From positions 16,607-80,606 of the forward strand of contig JAMDHS010000093.1 in NCBI GenBank assembly GCA_029717555.1: DNA of 64,000 bases. Reading direction: 5' to 3'. The DNA comes from Peribolospora baueri. Its lineage: Eukaryota; Basidiomycota; Peribolosporomycetes; Peribolosporales; Peribolosporaceae. This document shows positions 22,871-35,345 of the stretch, piece by piece. The notes under the pieces are model-generated. The model worked only from the letters and a program-made list of their open reading frames with translations. It did not search any database and was not told where the DNA came from. Every line of letters begins with the position of its first letter. Positions within the stretch are counted from its first letter, which is position 1. The position numbers were made by a program, and so were the translations under genes.

Positions 22871-25360
22871 ATGTCGTTGGAACTCACCCAAGGTGCCATC
22901 TCTACCATCATGGCCTCCGACGGGCCCCCGTCGGTCCAGAACCCGGTCCTACAAGTCATCCACATCAAGAAGATCAGCAGCGTGTCCAAGGATACCGGAA
23001 AACTGAGCGACAGGTGGAGAATCATCCTCAGTGACGGCTCGCATTTTGTGCAGGGTGAGTGAATGGGCGAGTCAGAATGTCGGAGCTTTTGGCGATCACC
23101 GTCTATTCGCTCGTGCCCCGATCCCATACTTTTCCACGCCGAGTTCGACTTCCACCGGCTGGGGTGCTGCCATGTTGACGCGAAAATTACTTTTCTAGGA
23201 ATGCTCGGTACCCAGCTGCAATACATTGTCGAGACGGAGGAGGTGATCCATAACAGCGTGATCAGCCTCACCCAGTACGTCGCCAACACGATCCAAAAGC
23301 GCAAGCTCATCATCATCCTCGGCCTTGAGGTTCTCGAACGAGAAATCCCTGACCGCATTGGCGCGCCTGTGTCACTTGACGGGCTTTTGGGCGGGGCCGT
23401 GTCGATTCAAGCTGACAATAATGCCCCAGCCCCAGTCAATCGCGCTCGACCCGCAGCGAATGTCGGCAGGAGTGGCGGTGGACCGAGCGCGCCCATCTAC
23501 CCGATCGAAGGGCTGAGCCCGTACCAGAACAAGTGAGTGGCTTCCAATCTTGTTTCCGAGTTTGGCATTAACGAAGCTTACCTTCTGCCGTTGTTTACGT
23601 TTAGGTGGACGATCAAGGCTCGAGTGACGTCCAAGAGCGAGATCAAGCACTGGTCAAACCAACGAGGGGATGGCAAATTGTTCAGCGTGAACCTGTTGGA
23701 CGAGACGGTGAGCAGGCTGATTGCATTAGCCTTCAGCGTAAGCATGAAATCTAATCGCATGTGCACTTGCCCTCCCATTTCCATTGCTTCCCAGGGAGAA
23801 ATTCGCGCTACTGGCTTTAACGACGCCGTGGACAATTTCTACAACCTTTTGGAGGAGAACAAAGTGTACTTCATCAGCAAGGCTCGCGTCAACATTGCCA
23901 AGAAGCAGTTCAGTAACCTCTCGAACGAATACGAGATCACCTTTGAGAATGGCACTGAAATTGAGCTGGTAAGCTAAGGTTGGGCTTCTGTTCAAAACAC
24001 AACGACGATAGTGATTTACTTATTTTCTCCCTTTCCCATCCTTTGGACCTTTCGCTAGTGCCCCGACCAGGACAGCGCGCCGCAGGTCCGCTTTAACTTT
24101 ACCGACATCGCCGGCTTGCAAAATGTGGAGAAAGATATGACGACGGACGTGCTTGCCGTGGTCAAGGACGTTGGCGAGGTAACCCAGATCACCAGCAAGG
24201 CCACCCAGCGTCCTGTGTCCAAGCGTGACATCACCCTTGTCGACCGCAGCGAGATGAGCGTACGGCTGACGCTTTGGGGCAAACAAGCCGAGAGTTTCCA
24301 CGCTGAAGACAGCCCAGTCATGGCGTTCAAGGGCGTTAAAGTGGGAGACTTCGGAGGTGAGTGAGCGCCGCTGTTAATTTTTCTAGTCTCAATATCAGCG
24401 CGTCTTCTTACCCCTCTTTCACCTTGTGATAGGCCGATCCCTCTCCATGTACGCCTCTTCCACCATGATGACCAACCCGGACATCCCGGAAGCGCACGCT
24501 CTGCGAGGTTGGTACGACGCTCAAGGGTCCATGCAAGACTTCCGTCCCTACAACTCCTCCATGGCCGCGGCCGGCGGTGCTGACGGGGGTGCCCGGAAGA
24601 ACGAGGCCCGCACGCTGGCCGAAGTGAAGGACTCAAACATGGGGACAGGGGACAAGCCGGACTTCTTCAACTCCCGTGCGACGATCATTTTCGTCAAGTC
24701 GGAGAACCTGTACTACCCCGCCTGTCCTAGCGAGACGTGCAACAAGAAGGTTACGGACGAAGGAGACGGATGGCGGTGCGAGAAGTGTGACAGGGTGTAC
24801 CCGGCACCTGAGTACCGGTGAGTTTAAACACCTTCGCGTCGTCAGTTCAAGACTGTTTGCCTCAGCCTTCTCTCCGATTCTTTGCGTCGCAGATACATTG
24901 TAGCCCTCAATGCTGCGGATCACACCGGTCAGCTGTGGCTGAGTGGATTCAACGACGTTGGCCAGCAGCTTTTTGGCATGAGCGCGACCAAGCTGCATGA
25001 ACTCAAAGTGAGTCAGGTGATCCCGCGCCCCATCGGAAAGCTGTTCGAAACGACTCATTTCGAATGCACATCCCTTTCCTCTCGGGCTTGCTGTAGGAAA
25101 ACGACGAGTCGGCCTTCCAAGCCGCCGTCCACCGAGCAAACAACCAGATGTTCACGTTCTTCTGCAGAGCCAAGCAGGACAACTTCAATGTAAGATCGTT
25201 TGCTCGGACTCGGTCGGCTAATGGTCATTGGCTGACGCTTCCATTTCCTCCATTCCCCCAGGACACGGTACGCGTGCGATACAACATCAATCGCGCGACG
25301 CCTGTTAACTTCACGCAAGCTGGCAACGAACTATTGGAGCTCATAAAACAATACTCCTGA
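22871..25360 (+). CDS. RFA1: Replication protein A large subunit (RPA70/Rfa1)
   Basis: The large subunit of the heterotrimeric single-stranded DNA-binding complex used in replication, repair and recombination. The order is: the N-terminal protein-interaction OB fold ([12 protein letters not shown] to [11 protein letters not shown]), a disordered linker with Ala/Pro, DBD-A from [16 protein letters not shown] with [24 protein letters not shown] from [11 protein letters not shown] with [14 protein letters not shown], and the C-terminal DBD-C. DBD-C contains the four-cysteine zinc ribbon [10 protein letters not shown]...[11 protein letters not shown] and [14 protein letters not shown]. It ends [11 protein letters not shown]. 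About nine exons. ATG 22871 lies just after a pyrimidine-rich leader. Identity is secure. Confidence 0.96.
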
Positions 25361-25542
25361 GCTTGGTAGCTGGTAATTACCATGCACGAGATGTCGATCG
25401 TTTTCCCTATTCGAGTTCTCCTCTTGTCCTTGTAATCTTAGTCACTGTCGCCGCCACTGTGCCTGTCCTGTGTGTCGAAGCATCGTTCGAATTATACAGT
25501 CACCGTATGGACAACAGAAACGGAACCAGAAGGCTCCCGAGC

Positions 25543-26345
25543 TCACTTGAGCGTTCTCTCCACCCTCCTCTCCAGCAAATCCAGGTCATCCACGTCTTCT
25601 GGCAGACCATCACCGTCTCGCGCAGGTTTCGTGCTACAGACACTGGCGATATCTCCCTCCAGTCCTTTGAGCGCGACTGCCTGCCATTGGAGCCGTTGCT
25701 GGAGATCGGCCATATCTTCAGTGAGAGCATGTACATCCTCTTTGAGCTGGGCTGTAGTGGTGGCCACGATAGACTCGATTGCAAGGCAAACGTCTGGATC
25801 CAACTGAGCAGAGCCGTAGATTCATAGCTCAGTGAAGATCACTGCTCAGAGGAGAGGCCTTCGAGGACCATGTCCAACGTCAAAGCCGTGCTCACCCGTA
25901 CCACCTGTGCCTCTGGTACTTGCTCTCCGGAACGTATGCCTTGAAGCCAGGGCTCTTCCATCGCCTCCAGCTCCACTGCCCCCATCGATGCTGCCTTCCA
26001 CTCTCTCGCCTCTCTCCTTGCTGCCCTCTGCCCCATATTCTCACCGTTTTCCTCGACATAAACCTCCTCAGCCTTGCCGACGGCCACCCTTTCATCCTCA
26101 TCAAATCGGACGTCCTCAGCTTCTGACATGTCATTCACAGGTCGAATGCTATTGCTGTTGTATGGCCGAGAGTAGGTGGAGCTGTGCTGGGTTGTACCGA
26201 CTCGGCTTGAGACGGCGGTGAGAAACTGGATAGCCTTTTGGCCGCCATCAATAGACCTTCTCAGCCTTGGAGGTTTTACACTGAATACCGTCGGAGCGGT
26301 GAGCGTCGAAAGGGCAGAAGCGGCTCGGCGAGAACATTTGAACAT
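25543..26345 (-). CDS. Unrecognised protein, possible mitochondrial presequence and coiled coil
   Basis: I do not recognise this gene. A start ATG at 26345 opens MFKCSRRAASALSTLTAP, a basic, acid-free segment like a mitochondrial presequence. An acidic middle (SEAEDVRFDEDERVAVGKAEE) and an Arg/Glu-rich stretch (GQRAARREAREWKAA) follow. Translation in one frame stops at 25839. A CGG/GTGAGC donor just before that, with the CAG acceptor ending at 25804, joins it in phase to a second exon with a heptad-like segment (TTTAQLKEDVHALTEDMADLQQRLQWQ), ending ERRVERTLK. The two-exon model gives about 235 residues. The gene is convergent with RFA1. The intron join is my inference and the function is unknown. 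Confidence 0.5.
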
Positions 26346-26671
26346 GATGGAGAATGGCTATGGCGTTCAAGTGCATGTGCGGGGGTGCCGGCCCCGAGGC
26401 GAAGCGTTTTATGGCCCAATGGGCCAAACGTGATCAGTAAGCGGGGAAGCCCCGCAGCATGGGTCGCTGAGGTTGGGCCGCTCAGCTCGCTGTCGCCATC
26501 TTCACGTTGACGATGCCGATAAACCCACGAACAAGTCTTCCTATTACCGCTTCAATATTAAGTCCGGTTCTATCCTTGGGCGCAGAGGGAACATGCCACA
26601 TGCTGGCCCCACCAGAGCGACCCCCGCTAACACATGCCTAATCGCTGATGCCAGCACCCAAATCCAAACGC
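26346..26671. other. Intergenic, ThuA gene 3' end to orphan gene
   Basis: A tandem gap of about 325 bp with a G-rich palindromic stretch (gtgcgggggtgccggccccgaggc near 26371). It should carry the 3' UTR of the ThuA gene and the orphan's promoter. No ORF is supported. Confidence 0.5.
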
Positions 26672-28393
26672 TTACGCGGAGAACAACCAAGCGCCCATAC
26701 CAACGATCGTCGCCGTCGCCATCCACACCACCGTAAAAAGTGCTGTGTCGAGGGTATAGGTCGAGGCGCCGCCGGAATTGTTTCCTTTGCTTCCAGAGGA
26801 AGAAGACGTTGGAGACGATGAGGGCTGCCCGACCGTGGCAGAGGCATTGTTTGCTCGCGTGGTGCTGCGTCAGTAGAGTAAAAATATTGGTGAGACGGCG
26901 AGATCTTGTGCGACGGGCAGCTCAATAACGACCGTGCTCGGGCATAAAGAACCCAATGCCATTTTTAAAGTCGTCCCCGCTCCCCCTCATCGAACACTTT
27001 ACTAACCTGGACGCCAAGACCCAGCTAATACCACCATAGACGTGCGCCTGGAACGTGGAGTCCTGGCAGGCACATGGCGGACGTTAAGTGAGGTTCTAGG
27101 GCGCACGCGCAGTATACAAGCGGTGCCTACCTCCCATGTAGAAGAAAGATGGCCCAACGAGGTGTAGTACGAACGACCGGCGCCTCCTTGGATGGATGCG
27201 TCGCCGCCGTCGACACCGCCGCCCGCAGCTCGAACCGGCTGGTCAAGCAGTCTGCCCTCACGGTACCAAGCCAGGGGCTGCGGGGAGCCTTGTGTGCCAT
27301 TGTGCACCCCGTTGTCAACGTAGGTGCTGTGATCCGGCGTCAGGAGGACGGTCGCGTTCATCAGACGCGGCTAACAAGCGCGAAGTGGAGCAAGATAGGC
27401 AAGGCTGTCAAAAAACGCCGTTTGACGCAGTGCAACTTGGGAGTGGGCAGACGCTACATCAGGACGGAAACCCGAGATTGAGTGCACTTACGTCAGATCT
27501 GAAATTGTAGCTGTTTATAGCAAAGTGGTGCGAAGACGTGAGCTGAGAGAAGACCGGGTCACTGCGCTGGGTGAAATGATTGTACGGACATTTCATCGGT
27601 GACATTCCAGCGCGCGGGAAGAATGGACGTTGATGGGTGTTTGTTGTCAAGGACTTGGACGGTCTGGAAGAGAAAATGGTAGACGGGTCGCAGGTAAGCG
27701 TGCAGCTCAGAGGTGCTGCTAGAAACCGGGCTGGAGCGTCCGTAACGCACGGCATTCTGCAAAGCCGGGTGGTAATCAAAGAAAGCTCCAAGCAGGCGCC
27801 CGTACCAAGGCGTGGTGAAGAGGCAGGCAGACGCCGAATGAATGCCTACATAACCTCCTCCCGCTTGAACATAGGCCGCCATGTTGGTCTTTCCGGTAGG
27901 CGTCAGCACCTCGTCACTGCATAGCGGGAATGGAGGAAGAGAGAAGTAGATTGAGACAAGCTGATGACTGCAACAACGTGAGCATCGCCTACTCACCTGT
28001 TGCTCACAAACACGAGCGCGTCGAACTGGTTTAGCCAGCCAGGCTGCTCGAACAGGGTCATGTTCTCCGTTGCGAAGACCTCCCATCCCTTGGTCTGCGT
28101 GGCTGGGTCGAGCAAATGGGCCGGCGGAGGGGTGGACCCGAGGGTGGTGATGGTCTGAATGGCCGTGGGTATAGAGTCATGACGATAGCCTAAAGGGAGA
28201 GGAGGGACAGAGGAGAGAGAGAAGAGCTCGACTCGATGTGGTCGTGGAGGAGCATACGCAGACGACCCTCACCGGCAGTGGCCGTGTAGAGAAGAATCTT
28301 GCTCGCCAGCGTCATGGGGATAAGAAGGAGCTGGAGCCCTAAAAGAAAAGAAAGCGGGAGAAAGGGGGACGGCTGTGTGCGCGTTGGTAACAT
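26672..28393 (-). CDS. Secreted ThuA-like domain protein, probably GPI-anchored
   Basis: A ThuA-like (trehalose-utilisation, class I glutamine-amidotransferase-like fold) protein. ATG 28393 opens a signal peptide with the hydrophobic core FLPLSFLLGLQLLLIP. The domain follows: SKILLYTATAG, then after an intron YRHDSIPTAIQTI, LNQFDALVFVSNS, YVQAGGGYVGIHSASACLF, WYGRLLGAFFDYHP, TDEIYNF, VLLTPDHSTY, RSYYTSLGHLSSTWE and FQAHVYGGISWVLAS. The last exon encodes a Ser/Thr/Asn-rich stretch and then a hydrophobic tail (TALFTVVWMATATIVGMGAW) with only four residues after it, which is the pattern of a GPI-attachment signal. About eight exons. The substrate is unknown; carbohydrate handling at the cell surface is inference. 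It shares a ~180-bp divergent promoter with the next gene. Confidence 0.82.
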
Positions 28394-28572
28394 TGTCGTG
28401 GATGGTGGTGTGATCGAGGCACAAATGCGGCGAGCGGGCCGCCGGGCAGACCGTCGCGTCGCGCGGCCATTCGAGGTGACAACCAAACACCAACACCTCC
28501 GTCACCGTCACTTTCATCTCCATCACGCTTCTCAAACGCAAGGGCGACCTGGACGGCGCCGACGACGTCGCC

Positions 28573-31501
28573 ATGTTGTCCTCGCCCGAGCTTGACAACG
28601 TCGATCATTCTCTGCACTCCGTCCTCGACCACACTTCGCCTTCGCCCTCCAAGAAACCCCGGGTTGGCTCTGGCATCTGTACTCCCCTCTCTCAGCATGC
28701 TTCGACCTCCTCCCACGCCAGCTTCATGTCTGGCTCCAGACCCAGGCCCAACGCTACTTACGGCAGGAAGGCTTCGTCGTCCCGCAAGACGTCCAACAGC
28801 TTTTCGTCCCCCTTTAACTCTTATCGCTCTTTTGACAAGCCCTTCTCCAGTCAGACCTCTCAGCCCGATCTGTCCATCACTCCCTCTCCCGATCTCGGAA
28901 GAGGTGCTGGACCGGATCGCACGTCCAAACTCGCATGTTTGACTGCTACTCGGAAACCGGCCTTGTCCGACTCAGATTCACTCTCACCTGTCTGCTCCGC
29001 CTCTTCAGACTCGCTCAGCGAAGCTGAAGATAATGGCATGGCGACGGGTAAAGGTTCGGCCACAGTCAAGATTTCTGTCGCGCAGACAATCGATAGCCCT
29101 CGGCACGAAAAGCGCCGTGCCGCGAAAGCGGTCCAGGAGGGAGCGTACATTGAGTCGAGCGAGGACGATAGCGAGGAAGATAGGCTTACCCCACCTCCAT
29201 CCGGCGTCCATGCTTCTGCTGGAACAGGACGCTCGGCAAAGAAGCGGCCATTAGCTCGGCCCCTAGCTCGACGGTCTGCCACGGCGGTCAAGCGTTTGTC
29301 GTCGCCGCCCCTCCCTACCCCACCTTCTACGAACATGTCGGCGTGTCTCGCGATCTCGAAAGCTCAGCCAGTCGCCACGCCTTCCGGTTCCAGTCCATGT
29401 ACATCTCCAGCTCCGCCAATACCCAAATCCAACTACCCAGGATCTCAGTCACTGAGTCGGGGCCGCAACGCAAGGGCGCAGGAAGAAGCGGAGTGGAAAA
29501 GGAGCGCCTTTGCGGCGGAGGACATGCTCGTATGGGTATTTCTCAAAGAGCGGAAAGTGGCGCTGGATCGTGAGGCGATGGACGTCTCTTTGAAGGGCAC
29601 TGATTTGCCAAGGGGCTGCTGGTGGCCGGGCCGAGTGAGCACTTCTATAGCCACGCTACCGCTTTCATCTGATGCGCCCAGCCTTCATTGCCGCTAACAG
29701 ATTTTGCTTCGGTCTAGCTCGGGGAGGACGCCAGCTCGAAAGGTCCTCTGAGTGCGTCGCTGTTCGGACGACCGCCGCTAGGCGAGCGAAGGTGTGTCAC
29801 CTTTCCTCCAGCCGGGGCGTTCATTCCTTTTGGGTCTCCTGACGCCTCTCCTCCGCCCTACGTACCTGTAGGGTTGTCTCTCTCCTCGAACCTTCACCGA
29901 CAAACCTGCTCACCTTCAAGGACGATCTCGGCGTCGTCCGCTTTTCGTCCTCCACCTACAAGAACGACGATTCCTCCCCGTCTCAAGCCATGCTGGATGA
30001 CGCTTTTGAAGATGCGCTCCACCAAGCCCTGGAGAAGGACGCAGAGGATAACGATGGACTTCCCGACGCCACATGGTTGATATCGAGCCAGGGAAAGGCA
30101 GCCGATCCTAGTCAGGATCTGACTTGCCGACGCTCTCCCATTTCGGATGGGGACGAGACGGCGTCGTGGCAACCCTACTGGAATCGCCCGGACCCGGTCC
30201 TTCGCATTCCTGGCGAGGCAGTGCTAGCTCAGTTTTCGGACAACTTCTATTACCCGGCCCGCATCAACGCGTTCATCCCCTCTACGAGGCCTGAACATCA
30301 AAAGCGAAAACCGGCTTACTGCCATAAAAGCGGGAAACTGCTGCGCAACCAGTCTGCGTGTAAGGCGGGCATTCCTAGGTACCAACTCACCTTCTGCGAT
30401 GACGTCGATGTGGTGCTGCCCAGGGAGGGCTTTCATGGACCGACGGAGGAGAAGTTTGGCAGAGTTCCGGTGCGTGCGACATGTACGCCTGTCATCGGAT
30501 ATGCTCACAGCTGAGGCCAGACTGTCCGTCGTCACGTCCTACAGCTGGGCTCCTTTGCCTGGTCGGACGAAAATGCAGACGAGGATCAGCCCCCTGTTCG
30601 GCCAGGAGAACGGTCTCCCTCACCGCCTCCGTCCGAATTCCTTGACTCGCTCCCGCAACCACTAGATCCATCGACCATGAGTTCGCAGCCTTTCCGAACT
30701 CGTCTAAGATTGCTCCGTCCAGCGCTGCAGCTCATCCTGCGAGACGATTACGGTCCTGCCCGCACTCGAACGTCGTCCTTCTTCGCTGGAGGCCAGAGCA
30801 GAAGACTGCTAGCGCAGCACGTGTCGACGGGTCGGTGGAAGCACGGGGAGGTCAAGAACGAAGTTCTGGAGGAGCTGCTCGTTTGGGCTCTCAAAGGAGA
30901 AGGGGAGAAACAGACGAAGAAGATGTTGGCTTGGGTCGCTGGACAGTCCGAGGTGAGCCTCGATGCGGGTGTTCCGTGCCACGCGTCGTCCTCACCTTAT
31001 CTTCTCCCACAATCGCAGAACGCTTCTGCTGCTGGGCGCTCCCCTCCCGACTTCCGTCGAAGCCCTGCCGGTTGTCTTGCATACGAAGGCCTTTCGGCCG
31101 CCGAGCGCAATCAGTTCGTAGTGGACGTTTTGCTTCCGGAAACGCTCACTCTTCTCGTCATGGCGGAAGACGGACTGCGAGAGCAAGCCCGAGCCGATCC
31201 CGATTTTGGTCGCGAAGAACTAGACGAAGAGTTTAGTTGCAACGGAAACGGTGCAAGCTTTCAGGCGGACCTCGGCGGCAACCTGCCTGACGAACGGAAG
31301 CCGCCGTTCTACCACCCTAGCCCGAATGAGGACGTGGAGAGGCGAGCTTACGCGGTGGCGGAGAGACGATTGCGCGAGGAAGAGCCGGCGTCGGAATGGA
31401 TATACCGACTGATGTCTGCGCGACACGCTCGCGAGACGAACTCGTCGCACCAGAAGGCCAAAACGAGTGGTTCGGTGAGGACGCGGACGAGGAATAGATG
31501 A
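28573..31501 (+). CDS. Putative chromatin reader with PWWP-like and Tudor-like modules
   Basis: I cannot name this gene. The first ~310 residues are Ser/Pro-rich and disordered, with acidic patches (ESSEDDSEEDR) and basic runs. Then AEDMLVWVFLKERKVALD and GCWWPGRLGEDAS look like the first strands of a PWWP domain (VW then WWP/GR), continuing across two introns to LLTFKDDLGVVRF. Later, VLAQFSDNFYYPARINAFIP resembles the core of a Tudor/SH3-like barrel, followed by YQLTFCDDVDVVLPREG. The C-terminal part is helical (LRLLRPALQLILRD; LLVWALKGEGEKQTKKMLAW; NQFVVDVLLPETLTLLVM). About six exons; the intron near 30955-31020 is 66 bp, in frame and stop-free, so unspliced translation stays open. Domain calls are by eye. 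A nuclear methyl-histone or DNA-binding role is inference. Confidence 0.6.
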
Positions 31502-31774
31502 CATTGGCCGACAGTTTAGCTAGGATACCATCGGATGTTCTTAGGACGTTTCTTCTTAGCGCGCTGTCCATCATCTCTGAAATCATGTACCTACGATTGC
31601 TCGAGACTTGTTTCCATTCACTCGTCCATGACTCCCCAACCATGCTAAGTACTTGCGAGTCGTCCCTCGCGCGGCGAGACCTTGGGCGGTGATCTTCTAA
31701 CCCTAACTGCCCCCGTTCTGTAACGCCTACGATCTATCATCCATATTCTCAGGATATCGCTTATACTATCATCC

Positions 31775-34700
31775 ATGACCGCCCCTCCGTCCCAGTCTTC
31801 TTCTACGCCGATCCCCCCATGGTCGCCCGGTTACCATGTCGCGGAGCAAGGCTCCGCCGCCACCACCTCACTCGTTCCCATGGACCCGGATGAGGCATTC
31901 GTTAAGATGGGCGTAAGGGAGGTGAGGATGTACGCCCGAAAGGCAAGGTGAGAGAGAGCACGGCTTTCTCGAACGCCCAATCCCGTTCGCATGCGCCGAT
32001 CCGAGCCCGATCTGCTCAACGTCCCGTCCCTGTCTGCCGTACCCCGCTCAGAGCCTCGGCAGATGCGAAGCAGTCCGACCTCCGCGTCCTCGTCGGGGAA
32101 AGGTACCGTGACATGCTCGGCGCCGCGACGTCGATCGTGGACATATCAAGTGCCTCGACTCGATTGCGTGAACGGTTACACACTGTGAGGAGTGGCTGTG
32201 AGCTAGGGAAGCTCCAGGGTCGATGGTCGACCGAGCCCGTAAAGGCGAATGATACTAAGAGCGTGTCCCATCCAACCGGTGAGGCTCAACGTCCGAGCGT
32301 CGCCGATGAACCGTCTTGACTGCTTATTGACCCGTTCACTACGTCTTCCCCTCGCTCCGCTAGGCGATAGACCTTCTCCCGCACTTTATTCCCTCGCGGC
32401 TTGTTTGAAACTACTCCACGACGCTCCCGAACACCTCTGGCGACTAATCGAGCACGATCGGCTTCTCCCGGCGGCTTGGGCGTACATTCTCGCTCGCGTG
32501 GTGTGGAGGGATTTGAGCAATCGAAGCAAGGAGGAGAGCCCGGCAATGGACGTCAAGGTCAGCTAGTCTTGCCGTCATCTTTATTGACGCTTGTCTGTTC
32601 TGACCTGCCGATCATCTTTCGACATCATTTTAGGTCATGTTTCCAGTCATCGAGAAGCAATGGCTCAGTCTAGGTCAGCTACGTCGGCAAATTGTTCAGC
32701 GATCCACTGAGTGTCTGAGAGAGCATGAGATGGGTCTACAGGTGAGTTTCGTTTGCCTTTCGGGCGAAGCGCTCGCGCCGTTTACCTGCGGATTGCTCAG
32801 CTGGCTTTGGCTTCTATGCTGCGCCCTCCAGACCGCCTGCGATATCCTTTCGGCACTTCTGCTCCTCGACAATGTCACATTGCCTCGCGCTTTCCAATTG
32901 CTTCTCTCACAACGGATGGAGGCTATGAAGAAGGTTTTAGCTACATTCCGAAGCTCCACGCCCGCGACCGGCTCTCCCGTCTCGCCCACCTTTCCCGCAC
33001 GGCTGCCGTTTGGTCAAGAAGCCAGCCAAAGGGAAACGAAGCAAGCGAGGGCTGAGCGGGAGAGGGTCAAGGGAACGCTCGGCAGGATCCTGGAGATTGC
33101 TATCTGGACGGTGGCTCAATCCCTCGAGCTGTTCGCCTCTCCTAGCACATCGGGAGCATCGGCTGGCAAGTGCCACGTGGTCCATTTTCTGGAGCAGATC
33201 CAACAACCTGTCAAGAAACCTTTGAATACCAGTTCTAAACTGCCGAATAGCACCGACCCGGCCCGACCGGATGCCCACATCACCACCCGTTCAGTGCTGC
33301 GCACATTCCCGTCCGCGCAGCTCTTGTTCCTTCACCTCCCGGAACCGATTCAGTCGTTCCTTCCCTACATCGATGTGTCTACGTCGTCCGACTGGCGAAG
33401 GCAAGTCGGCGACGATGTGCGTGAGTGGAGCGGGCAAGTCTTGGCGCTTCTCGGAGGAGTGCATGGCCTTCAGGACCTGCTGAAGGGCTTGATCACCATC
33501 GGAGACGTATCCAACGCAAGGAGAGCCGTGATGTCTCTCATGAGCGAACTGTTGACAAAACTTGGCCAAGATGGCGAGGTTGACGCACACCTCGCGCTGG
33601 TCTTGGAGGAGATGGACAAATACAAGCGCGCTGTCGATCAGGCCTTCAAGATGAGACTGAAGGAGATTTACTCTTCTCGCCTAGAGCAAATCCTTCAAGC
33701 GGTCGCCGATGGGATCCGAACCTGCTCGCAGGCTGTCTCAGACAATGATGGAGGTAGGTTTTTAGCAATTTCCTGCGATGACTGGCCTGTCGTACAATGG
33801 TATTCATTTCGCTCTGCTTCGCTCTACAGATCAGGAGCCTTCGGCTTTTATATTCTCCCCGGATTTGCCCTTCCCTCCCACGATGATGGCTCCCCTACAG
33901 TCGGCTTCAAATCTACGTCATCGCGCTGCCGGTGCTCCCACCGCCACGCCAATGGAAACCTTCAAGGATGCGCTGAAATCTCGTGCCACAGGCCGCACTC
34001 CGCTTCTGGACACCGTCCTGACGGGTCTTGAACGACGGGTGGAAGGACTTCGGGGAGAGATGGTGTTGTACCTTGCGGATTCTGACGTGTCGAGACTCGA
34101 TGACGCCAGCGAAACGGGTGGCATTCTAATTGAGTACGAGCAAGCGCTGTCAGAAGCTGTCACAAAGATCTTGGCGTCTTTCGAACAGGTCATCGCTCAG
34201 GCCACGTCAAGTCGAACTGATGACACGGAGGTACACTTGGAGTCGGCGTTGCGAACAGGCCTTGCGATAGGACGGTTCGCTCTTGGCCTGGCACGGAGCG
34301 AATCATTTTGCAAAGATTTGGCACTGGAAGGGCGGTTGGTCACCTCAAAGGCGCCGAGCCAACTCCAAGAGGGTTTGCATCGCGCTCATCGGCAGAGTCT
34401 CGCTCCCTGGACGTCGCGGGCGGTCCGAAGAGCCTTGGACGTCTTCCACAAAGCCATTCGGGAACCGCAAAGCCGGTGGGTCGGAGTGCAGAAAAAGCAA
34501 GCGACGTGGGGTTGGGACGGTGAGAGCCTTATGAATGCCATACTTCTACCCGCTCGGAACCTGTGCTGATCCTGACATGCGCCCTCTGCTCTTATACCTT
34601 GCGTTGTCTCTTCATTTGCGGTCGGTAGTCGCCCGGGAGTCCTCGGTTGCTCTACCGGTGTCCCCTTCCGGAGCATGTCTGTCAGCTCTTTATTCTCTCG

Positions 34701-35345
34701 TCCAGTCCCTTCGCCCTCTCGGTCCTCACGCTTACTCCTCCCAGGACAACGTGGACATCATTTCGGCCCTGTTCGCCGACCTTGCGACCGAAGTAGAGCC
34801 TCTGCTGAGACAGCGGGCAGGAGACGGCTCTGAAGATAGCGGCTTGCAAGCATTGTTCGACTTGGCTACTCTTGAGGATGTGTGGAGCGGATTGAAGGGC
34901 GCAGGGGGCCAGGACCAAATCACCCGTGGTCTCAAGGAGGCGAGAGAGGAAGTGGAGAAGACGGTGAGCCACCGTGGCCTGCTTTTAATGCTTATCTCTA
35001 CGTGTACGTGCCCGATCGAATGTAGCTCATGCGCATCGACGGTCATATGCGATCTCCATCATCGACGCACTGCAGCTTCTCTCCGCCAATCCATACCTCT
35101 CTCCCGACCTCCTTTCGTCGCACTTGTCCAAATTCGTCGCACCATCGCTAGCATCAAAGCGCATCCTTTTCGGTCCGTTGATTTCGTCTACGCAGTATAC
35201 CCTTGCATCCGGCACCGGTGGTCGGCATAGCGCTCGCCTGAGTCTGGGCGGCAGTGCTACCGTGGCGGGAGAGTACAAGAGTGCCTTGCCGGTAGCCCAT
35301 GTGGGACGGAGATTGGGCAGCTTGCCCGTCAAGGCGAGGTCCTGA
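31775..35345 (+). CDS. COG1: Conserved oligomeric Golgi complex subunit 1
   Basis: A subunit of lobe A of the COG tethering complex, which captures retrograde intra-Golgi vesicles. The N-terminal Vps51/COG1 signature is clear across the first intron: DPDEAFVKMGVREVRMYARKA then LRVLVGERYRDMLGAATSIVDISSASTRL. The rest is the long helical body, with exon 32637-34031 holding LLLSQRMEAMKKVLATF, FLEQIQQPVKKPL and ALLGGVHGLQDLLKGLITIG. The C-terminal exon reads AYAISIIDALQLLSANPYL, LSSHLSKFVAPSLASKRILF and ends LGSLPVKARS. About nine exons. ATG 31775 is the first in frame and directly precedes the conserved N-terminus. It lies tandem behind the PWWP/Tudor gene with a 270-bp gap. Confidence 0.88.
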
